A stretch of 64,000 nucleotides of DNA from Streptomyces sp. SN-593 (lineage in GTDB: Bacteria; Actinomycetota; Actinomycetes; Streptomycetales; Streptomycetaceae), in NCBI RefSeq assembly GCF_016756395.1, contig NZ_AP018365.1, forward strand, positions 7,754,001-7,818,000, written 5' to 3'. Shown here in pieces: positions 32,776 to 40,853 of this stretch. Position 1 is the first letter of the stretch. The number at the start of each line of letters is the position of its first letter. The position numbers and the translations under genes were made by a program. Under the pieces are notes generated by a model. The model did no database searches, was not told the origin of the DNA, and saw only the letters and a list, made by a program, of their open reading frames with translations.

Positions 32776-35235
32776 CTACGTGAGGTTGGGGAGGTCCTCG
32801 GGGTAGAGGAGCTGCAACTCGTCGTGGGTGGGCTCCTCGACGTGGGCCATGCGGACCGCGTGCCGTTCGATCATGCCCTCGAAGGTCTGGCGCGCGGTGC
32901 GGCCGTTGCCGAAGGCGGGGCCCTTGGGGATCGCGGTGAAGTACTTCAGCAGCGCGTCGGCGGCGTCGTCGCCGAGCCGGTACTCGTGCTCGGCGGCCTG
33001 CGCCTCGACGATCCGGAGCAACTCCTCCGCGCTGTAGTCGCCGAAGGTGATGGTGCGCGAGAAGCGCGACGCCACCCCGGGGTTGGAGGCGAGGAACCGC
33101 TCCATCTCGGCGGTGTAGCCGGCCACGATCACCACGACCGCCTCGCGGTGGTCCTCCATGAGCTTCACCAGGGTGTCGATCGCCTCGCGCCCGAAGTCGC
33201 GGCCGGCGTCCTCCGGCGCGAGCGCGTACGCCTCGTCGATGAACAGCACCCCGCCGCGCGCCCGGTCGAACGCCTCCTGGGTGCGGATCGCGGTCGATCC
33301 GATGTGCTCGCCGACCAGGTCCACGCGGGCGACCTCGACCAGGTGCCCGCGCTCCAGGACGCCGAGCGACGCCAGGATCTCCCCGTACAGCCGCGCCACC
33401 GTGGTCTTGCCGGTGCCGGGGGAGCCGGTGAAGACCAGGTGGCGGCGCGGGGAGGGGGCCTTCAGCCCGGCCTGCTCGCGGCGCCGCCCGACCGAGATCA
33501 GGTCGATCAGGGTGCGCACCTCGCGCTTGACGCCGTCCAGACCGACCAGCGCGTCGAGGTCGCCGAGCACCGCGTCGCTCTCCCGCGCGGTCACCCGGAC
33601 CTGCGCCTCCTGCTCCGCTTCGGCCGGCCGCTGCGCCGGGACACCGCCCAGCAGGCCGTACGACTGGGCGCCGGTGCTCCGCAGCCGGGCGGAGGGGCCG
33701 GAGTCGGCGGGCGCGGGCCCGGCGTCGGCGGTGCCCGCCGCGGTGGGCACCGGCGCGGGCACGTCGTCGGTGGCGGCGCGGTCGCTGGTGCAGTCCTCGG
33801 TGACCGGGCCGGGCTCGGAGAACTCGTAGCCGCCGCGGGCGCAGCGCTCGGTGCGGCAGCGGGTCAGGTGGGACCGGCAGCCGTCGATGACGTGGAAGCC
33901 GAAGCCCTTGCTGCCGACCACCCGGCAGCCGTTGAAGGCGCCCCGGCCGCCGGCCGAGACGTAGACGCCCGCCTCGGTGGGGTTGGTGATGGTGCAGCGC
34001 TCCAGCGCCGGGTCGGCGCCCTTGGTGACGATCACCCCGGTCGCGGTGTCGTCGACGGTGACCTGCGCGAGGGTGCCGCCGCTGCCGTGGTCGCGGAACC
34101 ACGCGCCGGTGGCCGCCTCCTTGATCCGGCAGTCGTCCAACTGCACGCTGGCGCCGTCGCTCACCGACACCGCGGTGTTGCGGATCTGCGTGAAGTCGCT
34201 GTCCACGACGTCCGCGCGCGAGCCGCGGTCCAGCACGAACAGCGCGTCCGGCACGTCGTGCACGCGGCAGGAGTCGAGTATGGCCACCGCGCCGTCGCTC
34301 ACCCACACTGCCGGGTAGTCGCCGGTGCTGTCGTGGATCTCGCACTGGTTGGCGTCCGCGCGGGTGCCCGGGTCCCAGACCGACAGGCCGTTGCGGCCGA
34401 AGCCGCGGACCGAGCTGCGGGTGAGGGTGAGCACCGAACGGGCCCGCAGGTCCACCGCGTTCTCGGGGATGTCGTGGATGTCGCAGTCGGCCATCGCCAG
34501 CACCGCGTCGGTGTCCAGGGTGATGCCGTCGCCGGTGGTCCGGTGCACCTGGCAGTCGGTGAACTGCCCGCTGCCCTGCGCCGACACCTGCACGCCGGTG
34601 CCGCGCACCTCGTAGACCTCGCAGCTCACCGCCTCCAGCGAGCTGCCCTCGCCGGTGATCGACACCCCGGCGCCCGAGGCGTGGTGGATGCGGCAGCGCT
34701 CCAGCCGGGGGCCCGCGCCGCCGCGGACCGCGAAGCCGTTCTGCCCGGCGGCGACGACCTCGCACTCCTCGAACAGGCCGCCCGCGCCCTCCAGCACGCT
34801 CACCCCGACGCCGGCCGGGTTGTCCACGGTGCAGCGGCGCACCGTCGGCCGGGCGCCGTCGCGGACCTCCAGGCCGACCGCCGAGCGGGTGCTGATCCGC
34901 ACCCCCGACAGCTCCGGGGCGCCCGCCTCGACCAGCACCGCGGCCGACGTGACGTCCTGGCACTCGACCACCAGGTCCTGCACCACCGCGGGCCCGCGCA
35001 GGGTCAGCGCCACACCGGAGGCGGGCGCGAGCCGCACGGTGCCGGGGCCGTCCGCGCAGCGCAGCGTGACCGCGCGGTCCACCAGCAGGTTCTCCCGGTA
35101 GGTGCCGGGACCCATCGAGAGCACGTCACCGTCACTCGCCGCCTCCAGCGCGGCGGCGAGGGTCTCGTACTCACCTGTGCGGCGGCGCCACCGAGAACTG
35201 CTCGGATTGGTCACCTGCACCACGCCATGTGCCAT
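32776..35235 (-). CDS. Right-handed beta-helix / AAA+ ATPase fusion (CbxX/EccA-like)
   Basis: An 819-residue protein. Residues about 25-490 form a right-handed parallel beta-helix with roughly 20 rungs of 22-24 residues, each with repeated Cys or small residues (RRCTVDN, LERCRIHH, FEECEVVA). A low-complexity linker (about 490-555) leads to a AAA+ domain of the CbxX/CfqX/EccA type: Walker A GSPGTGKTT with K610, Walker B VLFIDEAYAL, sensor region ASRFSRTITF. It is cytoplasmic. EccA belongs to type VII secretion, but no other ESX component or WXG100 protein is nearby. The beta-helix may read a polysaccharide or protein surface while the ATPase remodels a partner. Confidence 0.88.
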   Translation of the reverse strand: MAHGVVQVTNPSSSRWRRRTGEYETLAAALEAASDGDVLSMGPGTYRENLLVDRAVTLRCADGPGTVRLAPASGVALTLRGPAVVQDLVVECQDVTSAAVLVEAGAPELSGVRISTRSAVGLEVRDGARPTVRRCTVDNPAGVGVSVLEGAGGLFEECEVVAAGQNGFAVRGGAGPRLERCRIHHASGAGVSITGEGSSLEAVSCEVYEVRGTGVQVSAQGSGQFTDCQVHRTTGDGITLDTDAVLAMADCDIHDIPENAVDLRARSVLTLTRSSVRGFGRNGLSVWDPGTRADANQCEIHDSTGDYPAVWVSDGAVAILDSCRVHDVPDALFVLDRGSRADVVDSDFTQIRNTAVSVSDGASVQLDDCRIKEAATGAWFRDHGSGGTLAQVTVDDTATGVIVTKGADPALERCTITNPTEAGVYVSAGGRGAFNGCRVVGSKGFGFHVIDGCRSHLTRCRTERCARGGYEFSEPGPVTEDCTSDRAATDDVPAPVPTAAGTADAGPAPADSGPSARLRSTGAQSYGLLGGVPAQRPAEAEQEAQVRVTARESDAVLGDLDALVGLDGVKREVRTLIDLISVGRRREQAGLKAPSPRRHLVFTGSPGTGKTTVARLYGEILASLGVLERGHLVEVARVDLVGEHIGSTAIRTQEAFDRARGGVLFIDEAYALAPEDAGRDFGREAIDTLVKLMEDHREAVVVIVAGYTAEMERFLASNPGVASRFSRTITFGDYSAEELLRIVEAQAAEHEYRLGDDAADALLKYFTAIPKGPAFGNGRTARQTFEGMIERHAVRMAHVEEPTHDELQLLYPEDLPNLT

Positions 35236-35352
35236 CGGGCTGCTCAGCCCCCACCCTCTTGCGTCGGCCGACCGGGGATCAACCGTAGCGCGAGCGGAGG
35301 CATGCTGGTGACGCGCGGCGGACTGGTGGACACCCAGGGGCCCGCGCGGGCG

Positions 35353-35931
35353 TCAGCCGCCGGCGCCCGCGCGGCCCCAGTCCTGGCCGACCCGGGCCCA
35401 TTCGCGCGCCCAGGACTCCAGCCGGCGCAGCATCAGACGCCACATCAGCAACTGGCGCCCCATCACCAGCAGTCCGGCCGCGGCCGATCCGGCGGCCACG
35501 CCGGCCAGCACCGCGTGGGTGGAGGCGGTGGCGGAGTCCAGCGGCGGCGCCGCCGGGGCGCCCTTGCGGTCGGTCCAGATCCTGATCCGGCCCTGCTGCA
35601 GCACCTCCAGGTCGGAGGAGACCGTGGCGGTGTGCGAGGCGCCGTCGGGCCCGGTCCAGCGCAACTGCTCGGTGGGGTGCGTCTCGGAGCCGGACGGCTT
35701 GGACCGGGCGAGGGTCGCGGTCACCAGGGTGCGCTCGGCGTGCTCGGTGGCGACCTCGTGGCGCAGGACGCGGCCCACCGATCTGTCCGCCCACCAGCCC
35801 AGCAGCGGCGAAGCGCACAGCAGGGCGACGAACAGCACCCCGAGCCACGTCTCCACCACGTCCGTGCGCCGGCGCAGCGGATTGCGCCGCCAGCGCCATC
35901 CGCGCACGGTGCCTGTCGTGCGACCCCTCAT
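35353..35931 (-). CDS. Rv1733c-like membrane protein
   Basis: A 192-residue protein of the actinobacterial Rv1733c family. The N-terminal RRNPLRRRTDVVETWLG is the family signature, followed by a membrane helix (about 27-45), an extracytoplasmic beta-rich domain, and a second helix (about 137-157). The function is unknown; the mycobacterial relative is a dormancy-regulated antigen. ATG 35931 is used. It lies in the same direction as the downstream beta-helix/AAA+ gene, with 117 bp between. Confidence 0.85.
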   Translation of the reverse strand: MRGRTTGTVRGWRWRRNPLRRRTDVVETWLGVLFVALLCASPLLGWWADRSVGRVLRHEVATEHAERTLVTATLARSKPSGSETHPTEQLRWTGPDGASHTATVSSDLEVLQQGRIRIWTDRKGAPAAPPLDSATASTHAVLAGVAAGSAAAGLLVMGRQLLMWRLMLRRLESWAREWARVGQDWGRAGAGG

Positions 35932-36026
35932 CGGCGGTCACCCCCTTCACACCCATCAACTACCGCAACCGGCGCGGTTCAATGCACGGCCAGCCCGCGG
36001 GGGCGCGGAAAGGGCGCGTCGAATCG

Positions 36027-36854
36027 TCACTCCACCACGGTCAACGCGTCGCCGACGTGCAGGGTTCCTGACGACTCGGGTACGAGGTTCTGGCCGAAAA
36101 CCAGCTTGGAGTCGATGTTGCGGTGCCGGCCCAGGGTGCGCAGCGGCTCCCGGCCCCTGGCCCCGGTGCGCTGGTCGGTGGTGGTGATCACGCAGCGCCC
36201 GCAGGGCTTGGGCACCCGGAAGAGGACCTCGCCGATCCGCACCCGCCGCCAGCCGTCCTCGGCCCACGCCTCGGTGCCGTCCACGACGGCGTTGGGTCGG
36301 AACCGGTCCATCGGCAGCGGGCCCTCGTGGGCCTGGTCGCCCGCCGCGATCAGCGCGTTGAGCGCGTCGAGCGACGCGCTGGTGGTGACCAGCAGCGGGA
36401 AGCCGTCGGCGAGGCTGACGGTCTCGCCCGGTTCGGCGTACTCGGGCGCGATGGGCCGCCGCAGGTCGGGGCGGTCGAGGTGGACCAGCCGCACAGCGGT
36501 GCCCAGGTGGGCGGAGAAGTAGGTGTCGGCCGCCTGGCCGGCGGTCCGTACATCCAGCTCGCCGGCGAAGATCCGCACCGTCTCCAGCGGGCCGGGCGCC
36601 GGCATGGCGACGTCCAGCGGTTCCCGGCCGGGCGCGGTCACGCGCAGCCCGCCACGGCCGTCGAGCGCGGTGTGCACCAGCGCCAGCCGGGGGTCCTCGC
36701 GTTGCGTGACGGCCTTGCCGGTGGCGGCGTCGACCAGCATCCAGCGGCGGTCCCCCGCGAGCCCCCACGGCTCCACGACCGCTGCCGGCGTGCTCGTCGC
36801 CCGCATGGACTTGACCGGATACAGGTGCAGCGCGCTGACGGTGGGCATGGTCAT
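36027..36854 (-). CDS. MOSC domain protein
   Basis: A 275-residue protein with an N-terminal MOSC beta-barrel (LHLYPVKSMRA) and a MOSC domain similar to the C-terminal part of molybdenum cofactor sulfurase and to mARC. The conserved Cys is in PKPCGRCVITT, and DRFRPNAVVDG precedes it. Such proteins bind the molybdenum cofactor or carry sulfur, and some reduce N-hydroxylated compounds. ATG 36854 or ATG 36848 could be the start. A molybdoenzyme is encoded 8 kb away, but no link is shown. Confidence 0.9.
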   Translation of the reverse strand: MTMPTVSALHLYPVKSMRATSTPAAVVEPWGLAGDRRWMLVDAATGKAVTQREDPRLALVHTALDGRGGLRVTAPGREPLDVAMPAPGPLETVRIFAGELDVRTAGQAADTYFSAHLGTAVRLVHLDRPDLRRPIAPEYAEPGETVSLADGFPLLVTTSASLDALNALIAAGDQAHEGPLPMDRFRPNAVVDGTEAWAEDGWRRVRIGEVLFRVPKPCGRCVITTTDQRTGARGREPLRTLGRHRNIDSKLVFGQNLVPESSGTLHVGDALTVVE

Positions 36855-36892
36855 AGGACCATCGTGCCATCGCCCTCGGGTGCCGCTCCGGG

Positions 36893-37468
36893 TCAGCCCT
36901 GGTAGTACCCGCCTCCGGGCTGCGCCGGCGGGACCCCGAGCCCCAGGTTGCGGCGCTGGTAGGTGTCCTCGGGGTGCCCGGCGGGACCCTGCCGGGGCGC
37001 CATCGGCCGCGGCGGCGCCGGACGGGCCGTCTGGTACCCGGAGGGCGACGGCTGCTGCGGTTGCGCAGGGTAGCCGCCGTAGCCGTTGGTCTGCGGCTGG
37101 CGCGGCATCCCGGCCTGCTGCGGGGCGTAGGACGCGGGCTGCTGCGGGTAGCCCCCGCCCTGGTACCCGTTCTGCGCCGGCTGGTACTGCGGCTGGTGCT
37201 GCTGGCCCATCTGCTGCACCGGGGCCGAGGGGCCGGCCGGCAGGGCCGGGAGCGCGGCCGGCAGCGCGGGCAGATTCCCGCCCCCGCCAAAGGAGTTGTA
37301 GCCGCCGGACTCGTACGAGGGGTACGGCGCGGGCACACGGATGGGGGCGATCTGCGGGGTGCCGCGCTCGGCCACGAGGCTGTCGTAGATCGGGGTGTCC
37401 GGGAAGGACGCAGACGAAGGGTAGTAGCTGCCGGAGCCGCCACCGTACGAACCGCGGGGGGTGGTCAT
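36893..37468 (-). CDS. Disordered Pro/Gln/Gly/Tyr-rich protein (DUF6643-like)
   Basis: A 191-residue protein whose first 60 residues are conserved in streptomycetes (SFPDTPIYDSLVAERGTPQ, then IRVPAPYPSYESG), followed by a tail rich in Gln, Pro, Gly and Tyr. I recall the family as DUF6643. There are no membrane helices or catalytic motifs. The tail has the composition of phase-separating or prion-like segments. TAACTT ends 7 nt before the ATG and there is no Shine-Dalgarno, so the mRNA is probably leaderless. The 236-bp upstream gap is comparatively A/T-rich, as is common for strong promoters. Confidence 0.78.
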   Translation of the reverse strand: MTTPRGSYGGGSGSYYPSSASFPDTPIYDSLVAERGTPQIAPIRVPAPYPSYESGGYNSFGGGGNLPALPAALPALPAGPSAPVQQMGQQHQPQYQPAQNGYQGGGYPQQPASYAPQQAGMPRQPQTNGYGGYPAQPQQPSPSGYQTARPAPPRPMAPRQGPAGHPEDTYQRRNLGLGVPPAQPGGGYYQG

Positions 37469-37704
37469 GGGCCATAAGTTAAGCCCACGATGTGGTTGTT
37501 GGGGAGACCGATTGGTTGGTTGTTTTGCGTGCAGTGAGTGACCTCAGGCCACCAATACGAGCGAATCCCCGGAAAACGGTCACCATCTCAGGATGTGATC
37601 AGGTAAAAGGCTCGTGTCGCGGGCGTGACCCCCGGGGTCGGCGCACCCTCCGGCGGGCCGTCTGACGGGGCGTCAATGAGGCCGCACGCAGGGGCGGGGC
37701 GCGA

Positions 37705-38871
37705 TCACGCGGTCGCGTCGGGCTTGGCGTAGGTGCGGCCCTTCCACGCCGCGCCCCGGCCGCGGTAGTGCTCCACCGCCGAGTCGACCGTCATCAACAG
37801 GTAGAGCGCCGCGGTGTACGGCAGCAGCGGGGCGAGGGCCCACGGCTGGCCGTAGTACCGCAGCATCGGCAGGTACGTCCCCGCCATCACCGCCCACGCC
37901 GCCGCGCCCAGCACGCACAGCGGCCACGCTCCCGCGACCGCGCCGCCGACCGCCGCGACCGGCGGCACCAGGTAGATCAGCGCCAGCCCCAGCACGGTGC
38001 CGGCCAGCACCAGCGGGTTGTGCCGCAACTGTGCGTAGGCGCTGCGCGCCACCATCCGCCACAGCTCGGCCAGATCGGGATACGGGCGCACGCTGTCGAC
38101 CCGCTCGGCCAGGCCCAGCCAGATCCGGCCGCCCGAGCGCTTCACCGCGCGCGCCAGCGCCACGTCGTCGATCACCGACTGCCGGATCGCGTCCGGCACG
38201 TCGGCGGCCTTCGCGGCGGACGCGCGCAGCAGCACGCACCCGCCGGCCGCCGCCGCGGTGCGGCCCCCGGGGCGGTTGATCCAGCGGAAGGGGTAAAGCT
38301 GCGCGAAGAAGTACACGAACGCCGGAACGATCAACCGCTCCCAGCCGGTCTCCACCCGCAGCCGGGCCATCTGGGAGACCATGTCCAGGTCGTTGCCGAC
38401 GGCGGCCTCCACCAGGGCCCGCAGGCTGCCCTCGCGGTGCGCGATGTCCGCGTCGGTGAGCAGGAAGAACTCCGCGCCGGTGCGCTCGCGGGCCAGTGCC
38501 ATGCCGTGCCGGACCGCCCACAGTTTGCCCGTCCACCCCCGGGGCGGCTCGCCCGGGGAGGTCACGGTCAGCGGCAGCGCGCCGGGCCGCTCGCCCAGCT
38601 CCCGCGCCAGGTCGCCCGTGCCGTCGGTGCTGCCGTCGTCCACCAGGAAGACCTCCGCGCGGCCCGGGTACTCCTGCGCCAGCAGCGAGGCCAGACTCCG
38701 CCCGATCACCTCGGCCTCGTCCCGCGCGGGCACCACCACCGCGACGTCCGGCCACTCCCGCACGGACCCGGCGCCGCCGCGCGGCAGCCGCACGTCGGTA
38801 CGCCAGAACCCCCCCTGCCCCGCCAGCAACCACAGCCACGCCACCAACGACACCCCTGCGACCCCAGTCAT
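37705..38871 (-). CDS. Family 2 glycosyltransferase, HpnB-like
   Basis: A 388-residue membrane-bound GT2 enzyme. The GT-A domain shows VVVPARDEAEVIGRSLASLL, VDDGSTDGT, and the DxD in LLTDADIAH; WTGKLWAV, FFAQLYPF and IDDVALARAVKRSGG match hopene-associated glycosyltransferase HpnB. Membrane segments are at the N terminus and three or four near the C terminus. The acceptor may be a lipid. ATG 38871 is used. An in-frame GTG at 39054 has a nearly ideal Shine-Dalgarno and would add 61 Arg/Pro-rich residues. No hopanoid genes are adjacent. Confidence 0.85.
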   Translation of the reverse strand: MTGVAGVSLVAWLWLLAGQGGFWRTDVRLPRGGAGSVREWPDVAVVVPARDEAEVIGRSLASLLAQEYPGRAEVFLVDDGSTDGTGDLARELGERPGALPLTVTSPGEPPRGWTGKLWAVRHGMALARERTGAEFFLLTDADIAHREGSLRALVEAAVGNDLDMVSQMARLRVETGWERLIVPAFVYFFAQLYPFRWINRPGGRTAAAAGGCVLLRASAAKAADVPDAIRQSVIDDVALARAVKRSGGRIWLGLAERVDSVRPYPDLAELWRMVARSAYAQLRHNPLVLAGTVLGLALIYLVPPVAAVGGAVAGAWPLCVLGAAAWAVMAGTYLPMLRYYGQPWALAPLLPYTAALYLLMTVDSAVEHYRGRGAAWKGRTYAKPDATA

Positions 38872-39187
38872 CACGCTCACCCCCGCAGTCTGCCCGAGGT
38901 CCGGCGCCGCGACGGCGCCAGGACCCCGCACGGCGTGCCCGGCGGCGGTCCGCGGGCGGCGGTCGGCGGCGGGCGGCGGTCGGCGGCGGTCCGCGGGGGA
39001 CCGCTTGGCCGAGGGCTGTCCCGCGATTCCCGACGGGCGTGCGACGACAGCCACGGCGTCTCCCTTCGTTGTCTCGCTCGTCCTTGTATGCGACGGTATG
39101 GGAGCGCGCGTCCGCCTTGCGATCCACCGCATCCGACGCCGCCCGCTGATCCGCCGGGGACTACGGGACAGCCCGTAGAGTGGGGCC
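38872..39187. other. Gap between glycosyltransferase and racemase genes
   Basis: A divergent gap of 316 bp. About 38940-39000 is a low-complexity stretch of GGCGGTC-type units. A possible alternative start of the glycosyltransferase (GTG 39054 behind AAGGGAG) and the racemase promoter lie here. Confidence 0.55.
39161..39181 (+). promoter_or_regulatory. Dyad over the -10 box of the racemase gene
   Basis: CTACGGG-ACAG-CCCGTAG (39161-39178) is a perfect 7-bp dyad that overlaps TAGAGT (39176-39181), a consensus -10 box ending 6 nt before the GTG start. It could be an operator on a leaderless promoter. Confidence 0.45.
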
Positions 39188-39943
39188 GTGAAGATCGGGT
39201 TGGTGGATTCGGGGATCGGGCTGCTGGCCGCCGCCGCGGCCGTACGGCGGATGCGGGCGGACGCGGACCTGGTCCTCGCCTCGGACCCGGAGGGCATGCC
39301 CTGGGGCCCGCGAACCCCTGGCGACGTGGCCGCGCGGGCCCTGGACTGCGCGCGGGCCGCGGCGGCCCACGGGCCGGACGTCCTCGTCGTGGCGTGCAAC
39401 ACCGCGTCCGTGCACGCGCTGCCCGCGCTCCGGGCGGCCTTCGAACCCGGGCTGCCCGTCGTGGGCACCGTGCCGGCGATCAAGCCCGCGGCGGCCCGCC
39501 ACCGGGACGTGGCGATCTGGGCCACCCCGGCGACGACCGGCAGCGGCTACCAGCGCGGGTTGATCGCCGAGTTCGGCAACGGCGCGCGGATCACCGAAGT
39601 CCCCTGCCCGGGGTTGGCCGACGCGGTGCAGCACGCCGACGCGGACGCCGTCGCCGCGGCGGTCGCCGCGGCGGCGGCCCTCACCCCGTCGGGCGTAGGC
39701 GCCGTCGTCCTGGGGTGCACCCATTACGAGCTCGTCGCGGACCGGATCGCCGCGGCCCTGCCCGGCGCCGTCCTGTACGGCTCGGCGGACGCCGTGGCGG
39801 CCCAGGCCCTGCGCAGGGTCGCCCCCACCCCGGGCGGCGGCACCGTCGAGGTCGTCCTCAGCGGCCGCCCCGCTCCCCTGCCCGCCGCCGCGCTGGCCTA
39901 TCCGCAGGGTGCCGGGCTCGCCGTGACGGCCGCCACGGCCTGA
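39188..39943 (+). CDS. Aspartate/glutamate racemase family protein
   Basis: A 251-residue racemase-fold protein. The two catalytic cysteines are in VVACNTASVHALP and VLGCTHYELV, as in MurI. The usual N-terminal DSGxGG is DSGIGLL here. It is close in length to glutamate racemases, which provide D-glutamate for peptidoglycan, but the changed N-terminal motif suggests it may act on another amino acid or be a second copy. Transcription appears leaderless, and a dyad covers the -10 box. Confidence 0.85.
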   Translation: MKIGLVDSGIGLLAAAAAVRRMRADADLVLASDPEGMPWGPRTPGDVAARALDCARAAAAHGPDVLVVACNTASVHALPALRAAFEPGLPVVGTVPAIKPAAARHRDVAIWATPATTGSGYQRGLIAEFGNGARITEVPCPGLADAVQHADADAVAAAVAAAAALTPSGVGAVVLGCTHYELVADRIAAALPGAVLYGSADAVAAQALRRVAPTPGGGTVEVVLSGRPAPLPAAALAYPQGAGLAVTAATA

Positions 39944-39988
39944 CCCGGAACGGTGCCGGACGCCCCGCGGATAGGTACGCTTCGGGGC

Positions 39989-40552
39989 ATGACGCACGCT
40001 CCCCGGCCGGAGACCGGCGCGTCCCGTGTGTGGACGGGTCGGGCCAGGAACCGCTTGCAGTGGGTGCCCGCCGCGGTGGGCGCCGCCTGCGTGGCGCTCG
40101 GCATCTCGCTCGCGGTGGAGGGCCCCGGCCCCACCGCCAGCCTCGCCCCGCTCGTGATGTCGGTGGTCGGCTGCCTCGCCGTGGGGCTGCTCGTCCTGTT
40201 CGGCACCGTCGCCTTCACCCACGTCCATGTGCGCGTCGACCGCGAGGCGGTCCAGGTGCGCTGCGGGCACATCGGAGTGCCGCGCCGCCGCATCCCGATG
40301 GGCGAGGTCAGCGGCGCCCGGCTGGACCCGGTGATCAGCCCGCGTTCGTGGGGCGGCTGGGGCTACCGCTGGCGGCCCGAGAAGGGCACCGCGGTCGTGG
40401 TGCGGCGGGGGCCCGGCATCGTGATCGACCTCGGCGGCGGCCGGTGGTTCACCGTCACCGTCGACGACGCCGAGGGCGCGGTGCGCGCCATCCGCGAGAT
40501 GCTCGGGATGACCGCCCACCCGCGCGACCAGCAGGGCCCCGGCATCCGCTGA
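39989..40552 (+). CDS. Membrane protein with PH-like domain
   Basis: A 187-residue protein with two membrane helices (about 26-46 and 51-71) and a C-terminal beta-rich domain resembling bacterial PH domains (VHVRVDREAVQVRCG, then VVVRRGPGIVIDLGGGRWFTVTVDD). The function is unknown; such proteins are common in actinobacteria. ATG 39989 lies 7 nt after TACGCT with no Shine-Dalgarno, so it is probably leaderless. It is 45 bp downstream of the racemase. Confidence 0.78.
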   Translation: MTHAPRPETGASRVWTGRARNRLQWVPAAVGAACVALGISLAVEGPGPTASLAPLVMSVVGCLAVGLLVLFGTVAFTHVHVRVDREAVQVRCGHIGVPRRRIPMGEVSGARLDPVISPRSWGGWGYRWRPEKGTAVVVRRGPGIVIDLGGGRWFTVTVDDAEGAVRAIREMLGMTAHPRDQQGPGIR

Positions 40553-40853
40553 GGCGGCGCGTCCCGACCGGGCGACCGGGCGGGTCCGGGGCGCGGTCGT
40601 CGGGCGGTAGGTGGCGGGCGGTGGGCGTACGGGCCCGTACGGGCGGGGCCCGATCAGGCGTCGGCGAGGGTGCCGGGCGCGGCGCCCTCACCGTTCGCGC
40701 CGGCCGTCCGGCGACGGGAGCGGCGCCCGCGGGGGAGCGGGTGTGCGGGCCGGGGCCCGACCAGTCCCGCGCGGGGATGCCGTGAGCCGGCACCCCGGGG
40801 TCGGCGAGGGCGCGTCCGGCGACGGGAGCGGCGCCGGAACCGCGTCGGGCCGG
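40553..40853. other. Convergent gap with short palindrome
   Basis: Between the PH-like gene and the convergent polymerase gene there is about 300 bp of G/C-rich DNA. It holds CGTACGGGCCCGTACG at 40626-40641, a perfect 16-bp palindrome, and no clear gene. Confidence 0.5.

Noticed and set aside
29276..34963. A 1895-codon open frame on the minus strand
   Set aside because: It runs out of phase through the beta-helix/AAA+ gene and antisense to several other genes with clear domains; its translation is Arg/Gly-rich without motifs. It is a by-product of high GC content.
32776..35931. Type VII (ESX) secretion locus
   Set aside because: Only an EccA-like AAA+ domain is present; there is no EccB/C/D/E, mycosin or WXG100 gene, and the ATPase is fused to a beta-helix.
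32824..36522. A 1232-codon open frame on the plus strand
   Set aside because: It is antisense to the beta-helix/AAA+, Rv1733c-like and MOSC genes and has no recognisable domains.
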